From an uncultured Bacilli bacterium (GTDB lineage Bacteria > Bacillota_I > Bacilli_A > RF39 > UBA660), in NCBI GenBank assembly GCA_947628435.1, contig CANQZW010000011.1, positions 1 to 39,134 on the forward strand: a stretch of DNA of 39,134 nucleotides, in the 5' to 3' direction. A program made the translations under genes and the position numbers. The notes under the pieces were generated by a model that searched no databases, was not told where the DNA came from, and worked only from the letters and a program-made list of their open reading frames with translations. Positions 1 through 8,116 of the stretch are shown here, piece by piece (the stretch's first letter is position 1; every line of letters starts with the position of its first letter).

Positions 1-23
1 AAATTTTTTCAATTCAATTTGTG

Positions 24-43
24 CCTTTCAGAGGACTGAAAGG
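24..43 (+). other. Perfect 8-bp stem-loop in the gpmI leader
   Basis: CCTTTCAG and CTGAAAGG form a perfect 8-bp stem with the tetraloop AGGA. No T-run follows, so it is not a canonical terminator. It sits 26 bases before the gpmI start codon, just ahead of the AAAGGA ribosome binding site at 51-56. It could be a leader structure or an mRNA processing or stabilising hairpin from a longer glycolytic transcript whose upstream part lies outside the window. The structure is seen; the role is inferred. Confidence 0.45.
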
Positions 44-69
44 ACGATAGAAAGGAATGTTAGTTAATA

Positions 70-1575
70 ATGAAAAAACCGCTTGTTTTATGTATATTAG
101 ATGGGTGTGGAATTAATCCTGAAAGCGATGGTAATGCTTTTAAAAATGCCAATAAACCAACCTTTGATTATTTGTGGAATAATTATCCTCATAGTTTATT
201 AAAGGCAAGTGGTACTGCTGTTGGATTACCAGAAGGCCAAATGGGAAATAGTGAAGTTGGTCATATGAATATAGGAGCAGGTAAAGTTGTATATCAACCA
301 CTAGAATTAATAAATAAAAAAATAGAAGATAAGAGTTTTTTTAATAATGAAAAAATAATTGACGTTTTAAACCATGTAAAACGTAATAATTCTAAACTTC
401 ATATTATGGGACTTTTATCAGATGGGGGTGTGCATTCACACATTAATCATTTAATGGCGCTAATTGATATGTTAAAGGAAAATGGAATAAATAAAGTATG
501 TTATCACGTTTTTTTAGACGGTAGGGACGTTGATCCTAAAAGTTCTTTATCTTTTATAAAAAAACTAGAAGATAAAATAAATAATACTAATATAGGTTTA
601 ATTTCTACTATTCATGGAAGATACTACGCTATGGACCGTGATAATAACTATGATAGGATAAAAAAATCGTATGATGCAATATGCTATGGAATTGGAAAAA
701 AATATGATAATGTAGAAACTTGTATTCTAGATCATTATAAAAAAAACATAACTGATGAATTTGTTATACCTTCAATCATTAATGATGGTAAATTAGAAAG
801 TAATGATGGGGTTATAACATTTAACTTTAGACCAGATAGATTAAGGGAAATGTTTACTTTATTAACAAATCCAAAACAAAGTCCTATTGAAACTAAAAAT
901 TTAACAAATTTATGTTGTCTTACAATGATGCCTGTTGTCGATAGTGTTTTGTGTGATCATGCGTTTGAGCATGAAAAATTAAACATGACAATGGGAAAGT
1001 ATTTAAGTAAAATGGGCTTAAGGCAATTACGAATTGCAGAAACAGAAAAATACGCACATGTTACTTATTTTTATGATGGTGGAGTAGAAGAAAATTTTAA
1101 GGGTATGAATAAAATTTTAATACCTTCTTGCAAAGTTGCTACTTATGATTTGAAACCTCAAATGAGTGCGAGGGAAATTACTGATAAATTATTAGAAGAA
1201 ATAGATAAAGATTACTATGATGTTGTTATTTTAAATTATGCTAATGGTGATATGGTTGGTCATACGGGGGTATATAATGCTGCTTTAAAGGCTGTGGAAT
1301 TTTTAGATGGCTGTTTAAAAAGATTATATGATAAAATGATGGAAAAACAAGGTATTTTAATAGTAACAGCAGATCATGGTAATTGTGATGTTATGTGGGA
1401 TAAAAATCATATACCAGTAACATCTCATACGACCAATCCAGTTCCATTTATAGTAACAGATAAAAATATCAAGTTAAAAGATGGAAAATTATCTGATATT
1501 GCTCCTACCATGTTAGAGTTGTTAAATTTAAAAAAGCCTGAAGAAATGACAGGAAATAGTTTGATAAATAAATAA
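70..1575 (+). CDS. gpmI: 2,3-bisphosphoglycerate-independent phosphoglycerate mutase
   Basis: Cytosolic glycolytic enzyme that interconverts 3- and 2-phosphoglycerate through a phosphoserine intermediate, using two Mn ions. The 501 residues match the usual family length of about 510. Family landmarks are visible: metal-binding D11 in LDGCG, the catalytic serine S61 in MGNSEVGH, the HGRYYAMDRD stretch, FNFRPDR, and the C-terminal metal site TADHGNCD followed by SHTTNPVPF. The start is ATG with AAAGGA 13 bases upstream, a longer spacing than usual. It is probably the last gene of a glycolytic operon that begins left of the window, since no promoter is seen in the 69 bases available. The downstream gap to 1800 holds a possible small RNA rather than a terminator close to the stop. 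Confidence 0.97.
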   Translation: MKKPLVLCILDGCGINPESDGNAFKNANKPTFDYLWNNYPHSLLKASGTAVGLPEGQMGNSEVGHMNIGAGKVVYQPLELINKKIEDKSFFNNEKIIDVLNHVKRNNSKLHIMGLLSDGGVHSHINHLMALIDMLKENGINKVCYHVFLDGRDVDPKSSLSFIKKLEDKINNTNIGLISTIHGRYYAMDRDNNYDRIKKSYDAICYGIGKKYDNVETCILDHYKKNITDEFVIPSIINDGKLESNDGVITFNFRPDRLREMFTLLTNPKQSPIETKNLTNLCCLTMMPVVDSVLCDHAFEHEKLNMTMGKYLSKMGLRQLRIAETEKYAHVTYFYDGGVEENFKGMNKILIPSCKVATYDLKPQMSAREITDKLLEEIDKDYYDVVILNYANGDMVGHTGVYNAALKAVEFLDGCLKRLYDKMMEKQGILIVTADHGNCDVMWDKNHIPVTSHTTNPVPFIVTDKNIKLKDGKLSDIAPTMLELLNLKKPEEMTGNSLINK

Positions 1576-1656
1576 CAAAAAATACTATAAAACTAATAAA
1601 AATATTCTTAAAATGTAATATTTTGTAAAAAAAAGGCTAAAAAGCGAAAAAAATAC

Positions 1657-1684
1657 TTGCTTTTTCTTAAAAAAATAGTATCAT
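1657..1684 (+). promoter_or_regulatory. Promoter for the putative small RNA
   Basis: TTGCTT (1657-1662) and TATCAT (1679-1684) are 16 bases apart. A start about 7 bases downstream would fall at the foot of the first hairpin of the putative RNA at 1691. Sequence-only prediction. Confidence 0.45.
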
Positions 1685-1690
1685 TAATAT

Positions 1691-1757
1691 TGGAAGTACA
1701 AACATTACTTCCCTTATTGCTTAGGACATGGAACTTACCCACTGTGTCCTTTTTTTA
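1691..1757 (+). ncRNA. Putative small RNA with two hairpins and a terminator
   Basis: This intergenic stretch is less A/T-biased than its surroundings. It carries a perfect 7-bp hairpin, GGAAGTA (1692-1698) with TACTTCC (1706-1712). A short linker follows, then a second hairpin whose arms GGACAT (1723-1728) and GTGTCC (1744-1749) run into an uninterrupted T-run, like an intrinsic terminator. A plausible promoter ends at 1684, and a separate extended -10 for the next gene lies downstream (1770-1778). Together these suggest an independent RNA of about 65 nt. I do not recognise it as tmRNA, SRP RNA, 6S RNA or a known riboswitch. It could also be the 3' end of the gpmI transcript, or an attenuated leader. 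Confidence 0.4.
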
Positions 1758-1799
1758 TTTGCTTATGTATGCTATACTTTAATTAGAAAGGGTATTTAT

Positions 1800-2642
1800 A
1801 TGAAAAAAATTTTATTATGTATACTTAATATAGTACTTACATCTATTATTACACTATGTATATGTTTGTTATGTATAAGCTTTAGTATTAAAAAAGTTAT
1901 AGTTAATACTATTTCTAAAAATGTTGTAGCTAAAGAAGTAACAAAACAGATAACTCAAAATATAGAATCTATATACTCTGATGTTGATGCGGATACTTTA
2001 GAAAAAATAAAAGTTAGTGTTTTAAATAGTCAAAGTATCAATAATATAACCCAAAAATACTTTGATGAAATAGTTGATTATGTTTTAAATGATAAAAGTA
2101 TATTATCTTTAGATGTTAAAGAAGAAATAATTGAATTAGCTGATGAAAATGAAGATATTTTAAAAGATAACGACATAGAAATTACTCAAGAGCAAAAAAA
2201 AGAATTTATAGATAAAATATTATATGATAATAAAATAAATGAGGCTTATAAAGCTTTTGCTGAAAATATTAAAAAAGATATAACTAAAAAAGATATAACT
2301 ATTATAAAAACTTATAATGAAGTAATTAGTAATAAATTTAGATTTATATTACTTGGTATTATTTTTGTTATGACTTTTTTAATAGCGTTAATAAAAAAAT
2401 CGTATTATCGTTGGATCTTTAATATTTCTTTATCTTTTGTATTATCTGGTTTAATTTTATCTTTTATAGTACCATTTATAATAAATGTATTATCAAATAA
2501 TATATCAAATAAGTTTACTTTAAACGCTGATTTATTAGTTAATACTGGTTATTTATGCTTTGTTATATTTGCTTTATTAGTTATTATTTATTTAGCTATA
2601 AATAAAATATTAGTACATAATAATTCAAAATATGAATATTAA
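1800..2642 (+). CDS. Hypothetical four-helix membrane protein
   Basis: Function not recognised. The 280-residue product starts with a strong hydrophobic segment (about residues 3-24). A charged, Lys/Glu/Asp-rich predicted helical domain follows (about 30-180), probably extracytoplasmic. Three closely spaced membrane segments lie near residues 183-202, 210-232 and 248-270. This layout (one helix, extracellular domain, three helices) resembles small sensor or envelope proteins, but no catalytic motif is visible. I chose ATG 1800 because GAAAGGG lies 7-8 bases upstream; an in-frame ATG at 1728 falls inside the upstream terminator and has no ribosome binding site. The extended -10 TGCTATACT (1770-1778) is a likely promoter. 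A terminator follows directly, so the gene is monocistronic. Confidence 0.75.
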   Translation: MKKILLCILNIVLTSIITLCICLLCISFSIKKVIVNTISKNVVAKEVTKQITQNIESIYSDVDADTLEKIKVSVLNSQSINNITQKYFDEIVDYVLNDKSILSLDVKEEIIELADENEDILKDNDIEITQEQKKEFIDKILYDNKINEAYKAFAENIKKDITKKDITIIKTYNEVISNKFRFILLGIIFVMTFLIALIKKSYYRWIFNISLSFVLSGLILSFIVPFIINVLSNNISNKFTLNADLLVNTGYLCFVIFALLVIIYLAINKILVHNNSKYEY

Positions 2643-2671
2643 AATTGGAGACTGTGGCCTCTAATTTTTTT
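2642..2671 (+). terminator. Intrinsic terminator
   Basis: AAATTGGAG (2642-2650) pairs with CTCTAATTT (2659-2667), with one G-T wobble and an 8-base loop. The 3' arm runs into seven T residues. It closes the membrane protein gene at 1800-2642. Confidence 0.75.
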
Positions 2672-2707
2672 ATTTATAAACCAACTATAAAATGGGATTT
2701 TATTTAA

Positions 2708-2736
2708 TTGACTTATATTTTTTATTATGCTATTCT
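2708..2736 (+). promoter_or_regulatory. Promoter upstream of the ABC exporter leader
   Basis: TTGACT (2708-2713) and TATTCT (2731-2736) are 17 bases apart. The predicted start near 2743 leaves a leader of about 170 bases before the exporter gene. That leader contains a 21-codon ORF and a long hairpin. Confidence 0.65.
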
Positions 2737-2759
2737 ATCTTTATTAAACGAAGAAAGGA

Positions 2760-2829
2760 ACGTGATTATTATGAAAATAAGATTTAATAATAATTATTTT
2801 ATATGCAGGATTAATCACGTAAATTTTTT
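2760..2829 (+). promoter_or_regulatory. Long nested hairpin with T-run, possible attenuator
   Basis: ACGTGATTA (2760-2768) and TAATCACGT (2812-2820) are perfect 9-bp inverted arms. Inside them AAAATAA (2774-2780) and TTATTTT (2794-2800) make a second 7-bp stem. TTTTTT at 2824-2829 follows. The element lies between the 2708-2736 promoter and the exporter gene and overlaps a 21-codon ORF with its own ribosome binding site. This is the layout of an attenuator or translation-coupled switch; that reading is inference. Confidence 0.5.
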
Positions 2830-2836
2830 CCAATAA
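2771..2836 (+). CDS. Possible 21-residue leader peptide ORF
   Basis: ATG at 2771 is preceded by GAAAGGA (about 2753-2759), which is about 11 bases upstream. The ORF reads 21 codons to TAA at 2834-2836. The product is Asn/Phe-rich and basic, with no recognisable function. It lies entirely within the leader of the ABC exporter transcript and overlaps the nested hairpin. Ribosomes translating it would open or reshape that hairpin, so a regulatory leader peptide is the best reading. It is too short for coding statistics to prove translation. Confidence 0.35.
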   Translation: MKIRFNNNYFICRINHVNFFQ

Positions 2837-2914
2837 ACTTTTTGTATTTAAACGTTTTTAATCTTGCTAAAGCAATATTTTTCTTGTATAAATAAAAAGA
2901 AAGGCAATAAAATA

Positions 2915-4657
2915 ATGAAAAATAAAAGTAGGAAAAGTATTAAAGAATTAAAAAATGTATACATATTAATAAAAGATGATAAAATAAGGCTCATAGTTGC
3001 TTTTTTATGTATTTTTATAAGCTCTTTGCTATCAATTACTAACGGATGGTTTCATGGTGAAATAATAGAATATATAATAGCATTAAATGTTAAAAATGCT
3101 TTATTATTTTTAGGTGCTTATTTTGTAATTAGTGTGTTATTTAATAATACTTTAGATAACATTGGTGTTATGATTGCAAGTAAAGTTGAATCTAATTTAT
3201 CTAGAAAATTGAGTATTATAGTATACAAAAAAACACTTAATTTACCTTCTTATGCATTTGAAGAAAAAACAAGTGGTGAACTTATTAATAGGATAACATC
3301 TGATACTGAAACATTATCTAATATGTTTAATAGTATAATTCAGGTTTTGATAAATATGTTTAGTTGTCTTCTTATTTTAATTTATGTATTTTTTAATTCA
3401 TATATAGTGGGTTTTGAAATAATTTTTTTCTTAATTACTATCTTTTTAGTTGCAAAAAAACTTAATCCTAGAATCAAGCAAATTAATAAAGAACTGAAAG
3501 CTAAAAAGGATGATTTTACCGCTCTTTCAACCGAATCAATTCGTGGAATAAGAGAAATTAAAACGCTTGGTATAAAGAAAAATTTAATTAATGAAATAAC
3601 AAAATTAAGAGAGTTAATATTTAATAAAGATATTGAAGATATAAACTTGCATAGAAAATATTCAATTGTTATGTGGACAATTAGAATTGCTATGGAATGC
3701 ACTGTTTTTGCAACATGCTTGATTGAGATTTATTATGGAAAATCAAGTATAGGCTTTTTTATGGCCATGACTTGGTATATATACAAATTTACTTGGCTTA
3801 TAGATAACTTAACAAATATGAATAGGATGTATCAAAGGCTATTTGTATCACTTAGAAGAATTAATGAGATAATTGATAATTCGCTATATGATGATGAATT
3901 ATTTGGCAGTTTAAAAGCAAGAAAACCACAAGGTAATATTACTTTTGATAAAGTATGTTTTGGTTATCCAAATGAAGATATTACTTTAAAAGACTTTAGT
4001 GTTTCTTTTGAATCAGGTAAAAAAATTGCCATTGTTGGTAAGTCTGGTCAAGGTAAATCAACGCTTTTTAATTTGATTACAAGAATATTTGATGTTAATA
4101 GTGGTAATATTTATTTGGATGGAATTGACATAAGAGAATTGTCAGAAGAATCATTAAGAAAGAATATATCAATAATAAGACAAGAACCATTCTTATTTAA
4201 TAGAACAATAATTGATAACTTTAAAATAATAAAACCCACTATTACTTTAAATGAGGTTAAAAAATATTGTAAAATGGCTTATTTAGATGAATATATAGAG
4301 TCTTTGCCAAAGAAATATAACACTTTACTTGGAGAAGGAGGGGTTAATTTATCAGGCGGACAAAAACAAAGGTTATCAATTGCAAGAGCACTTGCTAAAG
4401 AAAGTAAGGTTATATTATTTGATGAGGCCACTAGCGCACTAGATAATGAATCACAAAGTTACATTAAAAAGGTTATAGATGATTTAGTTAAAGATCACAC
4501 CATAATAATTATTGCACATCGATTGTCAACAATAGTTGATTCGGATGTAATATACCTAGTTGATAAAGGTAAAATAGGGGCTTTTGGTACTCATAAACAA
4601 TTATTAGAAAAAAATAAGATATATAAAAGTTTATACGAAAACGAAGACGAAGAATAA
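2915..4657 (+). CDS. ABC exporter half-transporter (membrane + ATPase domain)
   Basis: Fused ABC exporter subunit of 580 residues, the usual size for a half-transporter that works as a dimer. The N-terminal part carries six predicted membrane helices. The C-terminal ATPase has Walker A GKSGQGKST (from G375), signature LSGGQ (479-483), Walker B VILFDE (499-504) and the switch His in IAHRLS (H535). The substrate cannot be read from the sequence; lipid, peptide and drug exporters share this architecture. It stands alone, so it is probably a homodimer. I chose ATG 2915 because GAAAGG (2899-2904) is 10 bases upstream; the longer in-frame TTG at 2864 has no ribosome binding site and coincides with a possible second -35 (TTGCTA, 17 bases before TATAAA 2887-2892). 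A terminator overlaps the stop codon. Confidence 0.92.
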   Translation: MKNKSRKSIKELKNVYILIKDDKIRLIVAFLCIFISSLLSITNGWFHGEIIEYIIALNVKNALLFLGAYFVISVLFNNTLDNIGVMIASKVESNLSRKLSIIVYKKTLNLPSYAFEEKTSGELINRITSDTETLSNMFNSIIQVLINMFSCLLILIYVFFNSYIVGFEIIFFLITIFLVAKKLNPRIKQINKELKAKKDDFTALSTESIRGIREIKTLGIKKNLINEITKLRELIFNKDIEDINLHRKYSIVMWTIRIAMECTVFATCLIEIYYGKSSIGFFMAMTWYIYKFTWLIDNLTNMNRMYQRLFVSLRRINEIIDNSLYDDELFGSLKARKPQGNITFDKVCFGYPNEDITLKDFSVSFESGKKIAIVGKSGQGKSTLFNLITRIFDVNSGNIYLDGIDIRELSEESLRKNISIIRQEPFLFNRTIIDNFKIIKPTITLNEVKKYCKMAYLDEYIESLPKKYNTLLGEGGVNLSGGQKQRLSIARALAKESKVILFDEATSALDNESQSYIKKVIDDLVKDHTIIIIAHRLSTIVDSDVIYLVDKGKIGAFGTHKQLLEKNKIYKSLYENEDEE

Positions 4658-4672
4658 TCTTTGTCTTTTTTT
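4644..4672 (+). terminator. Intrinsic terminator of the ABC exporter gene
   Basis: AAGACGAAGA (4644-4653) pairs with TCTTTGTCTT (4658-4667), with one G-T wobble, around an ATAA loop. Seven T residues follow. The stem uses the last codons of the gene. Confidence 0.8.
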
Positions 4673-4718
4673 GAATAAAAGTTAAATATTTACATAAGAT
4701 AAAATAGAAGTAAAATAA

Positions 4719-4745
4719 TTAGCACTCATACTTGACAAGTGCTAA
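4719..4745 (+). promoter_or_regulatory. CIRCE operator (HrcA-binding site)
   Basis: TTAGCACTC, nine bases, then AAGTGCTAA. The established CIRCE consensus is TTAGCACTC-N9-GAGTGCTAA, so only one of 18 arm positions differs. It overlaps the -35 of the hsp20 promoter (TTGACA 4732-4737), the classical position for HrcA repression. It shows that this small heat-shock gene is in the HrcA regulon of the organism; hrcA itself is not in the window. Confidence 0.93.
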
Positions 4746-4760
4746 TTATTGTGATATAAC
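4732..4760 (+). promoter_or_regulatory. hsp20 promoter, embedded in CIRCE
   Basis: TTGACA (4732-4737), 17 bases, TATAAC (4755-4760), with an extended TGa just upstream of the -10. The right arm of CIRCE lies in the spacer, so HrcA would block polymerase directly. Confidence 0.85.
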
Positions 4761-4785
4761 ATATAAAGAAAGGAAGATGATTAGT

Positions 4786-5178
4786 ATGAATTTAATACCA
4801 AGAGGATTTTTTACGAATGATATATTTGATGATTTTATGCCTTCAAAGGAAAATAATATGAAATGTGATATTTATGAAAAAGATGGTAACTATAATATAG
4901 AAATGGATATTCCAGGATTTGAAAAAAATGATATAAAAGTAGAGGCTAATAAAGATTATTTAACTATAACTGCTGAAAAATCTAGTGAAAAAAACGACGA
5001 TGATGATACTAAGAATTATATTCATCGTGAAAGAACATATGGAAAATATCAAAGATCATTTTATTTGCAAGGCTTAGATTCTGAAAAAATTGATGCAGAA
5101 TTTAATAATGGCGTATTAAAAATTATCGTTCCTAAAAAAGATGAAAATGAAAACAAAAAATATATTGAAATAAGATAA
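4786..5178 (+). CDS. Small heat-shock protein, Hsp20/alpha-crystallin family
   Basis: ATP-independent holdase chaperone that binds unfolding proteins in the cytosol. The product has 130 residues. A short N-terminal region (NLIPRGFFTNDIFDDF) precedes the alpha-crystallin domain, which shows the typical MDIPGFEKNDIKV strand and the conserved ending AEFNNGVLKIIVPK. The C-terminal tail carries KYIEIR, an I-x-I motif of the kind used in oligomer assembly. I chose ATG 4786 because GAAAGGA ends 11 bases upstream; the in-frame ATG at 4777 abuts the ribosome binding site. Regulation by HrcA is shown by the CIRCE element over its promoter. The gene is flanked by terminators and is therefore monocistronic. 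Confidence 0.95.
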   Translation: MNLIPRGFFTNDIFDDFMPSKENNMKCDIYEKDGNYNIEMDIPGFEKNDIKVEANKDYLTITAEKSSEKNDDDDTKNYIHRERTYGKYQRSFYLQGLDSEKIDAEFNNGVLKIIVPKKDENENKKYIEIR

Positions 5179-5191
5179 TAATTTGTTAATG

Positions 5192-5221
5192 AAGAAAATG
5201 GTTAAGCTATTTTCTTTTTTT
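5192..5221 (+). terminator. Intrinsic terminator of hsp20
   Basis: AAGAAAAT (5192-5199) and ATTTTCTT (5209-5216) form a perfect 8-bp stem with a 9-base loop, followed by a T-run. Confidence 0.7.
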
Positions 5222-5229
5222 ATTTTGCG

Positions 5230-5238
5230 TGATATAAT
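5230..5238 (+). promoter_or_regulatory. Extended -10 upstream of phosphoketolase
   Basis: TGATATAAT (5230-5238) is a perfect extended -10 with no convincing -35. A second TATAAT lies at 5244-5249. One of these drives the phosphoketolase gene 35-40 bases downstream. Confidence 0.55.
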
Positions 5239-5271
5239 TACGGTATAATAAAATAGAATAGGAAGGGTATT

Positions 5272-7581
5272 ATGAGTGAATTAGAAATTCTAGATGGTTA
5301 TTTTAGAGCTGCTAATTATCTATCAGCATGTCAACTTTATTTATTAGATAATCCTCTTTTAAAAAGACCACTTACAAAATCGGATATAAAAAAGAAAATA
5401 GTAGGACATTGGGGAACCGTTCCAGGGCAAAATTTTATATATACGCATTTAAATAGAATAATTAATAAATATGATGTAGATATGATTTATATATCAGGCC
5501 CTGGTCATGGTGGTAATTTTATGATTGCAAATACCTATTTAGAGGGTAGTTATACTGAAAAATATCCAAATATAACCCAAGATGAAGAAGGTTTAAAAAA
5601 ATTATTTAAACAGTTTTCTTTCCCAGGCGGTGTTCCTTCTCATGTTGCTCCTGAAACTCCAGGATCCATTCATGAAGGAGGGGAGCTAGGTTATAGTCTT
5701 TCACATGCTTTTGGAGCTGTTTTAGATAACCCTAATTTGATAGCGGCTTGCGTAGTAGGTGATGGTGAAGCGGAAACAGGCCCTCTTGCAACAAGTTGGC
5801 ACGGAATTAAATTTTTAAATAGAAAAACTGATGGTGTTGTTCTTCCAATACTACATTTAAATGGTTATAAAATAAGTAACCCAACTATTTTTTCTAGAAT
5901 GAGTAATGATGAGATAGCAAGTTTCTTTTATGGATGCGGGTATAAGCCTTATTTAGTTGAGGGTAGCAATGAAAATTTAATGCATAAAAAAATGATGGCT
6001 ACCTTAGATAACGTTATGTTAGATATACAAAAGATAAAATCTTCTAACGAAGATGAAAAAGTAAGTTGGCCAATGATTATCTTAAAAACACCAAAAGGTT
6101 GGACTGGGCCAAAAGAGGTAGATAATAAAAAAATAGAAGGTTCTTTTAGAGCTCATCAAGTTCCTATTTCTATGGAAAAGGAAGAACATATAAAATTACT
6201 TGAAAATTGGCTTAAAAGTTACAGACCAGAGGAATTATTTGACGAAAATGGTACTTTAATACCTGAGATTAAGTCATTATGTCCTAAGAAAGATAAAAGA
6301 ATGGGAGCAAGTTTATACACTAATGGTGGTTATTTAAGAAAAGATTTAATAATGCCTGATTTTTCTAATTATAAAGTAGATGTTGCTTATCCTGGTTCTG
6401 TTATGAAACAAGATATGCTTGTTTTAAGTAGTTTTGTTAAAGACATATTTAAATTAAATGATGAAAATAAAAACTTTAGGATATTTGGGCCTGATGAAAC
6501 TATGTCTAATAGATTGTATGATGTTTTTGATGCTACGAAAAGAACTTGGCAACTTGAAATAAAAGATAATGATGAATATTTATCAAAAGATGGAAGAGTA
6601 ATGGATTCTATGCTTTCTGAACACATGTGCGAAGGAATGCTAGAGGGGTATTTGCTTACTGGTAGGCACGGTTTTTTTGCTAGTTATGAAGCATTTATTA
6701 GAATAGTTGATTCGATGGCTGCACAACATGCAAAATGGCTTAAAGTATGTAATGAAATATCATGGAGAAAACCTATTTCTTCACTTAATTTTTTGCTAGC
6801 ATCAAACGTATGGCAACAAGATCATAATGGATTTACTCACCAAGATCCTGGCTTTTTAGATCATATTGCTAATAAAAAAGTAGATGTTGTAAGAATGTAT
6901 TTACCTCCTGATGCTAATTGTTTGTTATCATGTGTTGATCATTGTTTAAAAAGTAAAAATTATGTTAATGTGATAATAGCATCAAAGCATCCATCATACC
7001 AGTGGCTTAACATGGATGAGGCAATAAGACACTGTACTAATGGTATTGGTACATGGGATTTTGTAAGTAATGATCCTAATCCAGATTTAATAATGGCGTG
7101 TGCAGGAGATACTCCAACTTTAGAGACCATCGCAGCAACTAAAATCTTAAAAGAATATCTTCCAGATTTAAAAATAAGGTTTATAAACGTTGTTGATCTA
7201 ATGAAACTTGATTCTACTACTAACCATCCTCATGCTTTAAATGATGTTGCTTATGATTATTTATTTACTATTGATAAGCCAATAATATTTGCTTTTCATG
7301 GCTATCCAACTTTAATTCATGAACTAACTTATTTTAGACATAATCATAACATTCATGTACATGGATATATAGAAGAAGGAACTATTACAACAGCCTTTGA
7401 TATGAGAGTAAAAAATAAAATAGATCGTTTTAATTTAGTAATTGATGCTATTAATAACTTGGATTTAAAAGAATATGGTGATAAAATAATAAGTGATATG
7501 AATAAAAAATTAAAAGAGCATGAAAGCTATATAATAAATGAAGGGTGTGACTTAAAGGAAATAAGGGATTGGAAATTTTAA
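5272..7581 (+). CDS. xfp: Phosphoketolase (xylulose-5-P / fructose-6-P)
   Basis: Thiamine-diphosphate enzyme that cleaves xylulose 5-phosphate, and often fructose 6-phosphate, with phosphate to acetyl phosphate plus glyceraldehyde 3-phosphate or erythrose 4-phosphate. It is the key step of the heterofermentative or bifid shunt. The 769 residues are slightly short of the usual 790-825. The N-terminal domain shows [17 protein letters not shown] (from G76), the [23 protein letters not shown] loop (given here only to mark the family signature) and the ThDP/Mg motif GDGEAETGP (from about residue 163). The C-terminal parts include the [12 protein letters not shown] region and the [13 protein letters not shown] ending. 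Start is ATG with GGAAGGG 5 bases upstream. A lipoprotein gene follows after 29 bases and may be co-transcribed. Substrate range cannot be told from sequence. Confidence 0.96.
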   Translation: MSELEILDGYFRAANYLSACQLYLLDNPLLKRPLTKSDIKKKIVGHWGTVPGQNFIYTHLNRIINKYDVDMIYISGPGHGGNFMIANTYLEGSYTEKYPNITQDEEGLKKLFKQFSFPGGVPSHVAPETPGSIHEGGELGYSLSHAFGAVLDNPNLIAACVVGDGEAETGPLATSWHGIKFLNRKTDGVVLPILHLNGYKISNPTIFSRMSNDEIASFFYGCGYKPYLVEGSNENLMHKKMMATLDNVMLDIQKIKSSNEDEKVSWPMIILKTPKGWTGPKEVDNKKIEGSFRAHQVPISMEKEEHIKLLENWLKSYRPEELFDENGTLIPEIKSLCPKKDKRMGASLYTNGGYLRKDLIMPDFSNYKVDVAYPGSVMKQDMLVLSSFVKDIFKLNDENKNFRIFGPDETMSNRLYDVFDATKRTWQLEIKDNDEYLSKDGRVMDSMLSEHMCEGMLEGYLLTGRHGFFASYEAFIRIVDSMAAQHAKWLKVCNEISWRKPISSLNFLLASNVWQQDHNGFTHQDPGFLDHIANKKVDVVRMYLPPDANCLLSCVDHCLKSKNYVNVIIASKHPSYQWLNMDEAIRHCTNGIGTWDFVSNDPNPDLIMACAGDTPTLETIAATKILKEYLPDLKIRFINVVDLMKLDSTTNHPHALNDVAYDYLFTIDKPIIFAFHGYPTLIHELTYFRHNHNIHVHGYIEEGTITTAFDMRVKNKIDRFNLVIDAINNLDLKEYGDKIISDMNKKLKEHESYIINEGCDLKEIRDWKF

Positions 7582-7610
7582 GGTAAAAATAAAAAAGAAG
7601 GAGTTTTAAT

Positions 7611-8054
7611 ATGAAAAATGCAAAAAAAATTATTATGTCAATTGTACTAATATTATTAGTAGTTGTATTATCAGGATGTACAAGAAATCAAACACTTACG
7701 TGTGAGATGAATAAAAATCAATCAGGAATTAATATGAATACTAAGGTTGAGACAATTTTTAAAAATGATCATGTTGTAAAACTTAATTTATACATTGATG
7801 CAAAGTTAGATGAATCGCTTTCTAGTTATGCAACAACTTTTGAAAGTGTGTTAAAAAATGAATATGAAAAATATAAAAAAGAAGGTACGGTTGTTGATGT
7901 GTCAACAAGTGGTAATACTGTAAAAGCTAATTTATCATTTGATTTAAATAAAATGAGTGAAAAAGATAAAAAAGAATTAGATATTATAAATACTAAGGGC
8001 ACTAAAAATGCTACCAAAACCGAATTTGAAAAAGAAGGATATACTTGTAAATAG
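7611..8054 (+). CDS. Small lipoprotein of unknown function (YehR/DUF1307-like?)
   Basis: A 147-residue secreted lipoprotein. The N-terminus has a basic start, a hydrophobic core and the lipobox LSGC with the lipidated Cys at about residue 23. The mature part is Lys/Asp/Thr-rich. It begins with a Cys-containing strand (LTCEM) and ends in YTCK, so two Cys residues could form a disulphide. The size, paired Cys residues and strand pattern recall the YehR/DUF1307 lipoproteins, but I cannot verify this. It starts at ATG with AAGAAGGAG about 8 bases upstream and lies 29 bases after xfp with no terminator between, so it is probably co-transcribed. A terminator overlaps its stop. Confidence 0.8.
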   Translation: MKNAKKIIMSIVLILLVVVLSGCTRNQTLTCEMNKNQSGINMNTKVETIFKNDHVVKLNLYIDAKLDESLSSYATTFESVLKNEYEKYKKEGTVVDVSTSGNTVKANLSFDLNKMSEKDKKELDIINTKGTKNATKTEFEKEGYTCK

Positions 8055-8068
8055 TATATCTTTTTTTT
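8038..8068 (+). terminator. Intrinsic terminator after xfp-lipoprotein
   Basis: GATATACT (8038-8045) and AGTATATC (8053-8060) make a perfect 8-bp stem, followed by eight T residues. It overlaps the lipoprotein stop codon. Confidence 0.85.
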
Positions 8069-8116
8069 ACTCACTAAAATGGTTATGTATCATAGTATAC
8101 TAAAGGAGGTTTAATA

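Noticed and set aside
1691-1757. 6S RNA, SRP RNA, tmRNA or known riboswitch
   Set aside because: Length and hairpin pattern do not fit any of these that I know; left as unidentified.
2864-2914. Longer TTG start of the ABC exporter
   Set aside because: No ribosome binding site, and the segment overlaps promoter-like elements; ATG 2915 has GAAAGG at good distance.
3382-3702. 106-codon minus-strand ORF inside the ABC exporter gene
   Set aside because: Antisense to the membrane domain; hydrophobic composition is a by-product of A/T-rich coding sequence.
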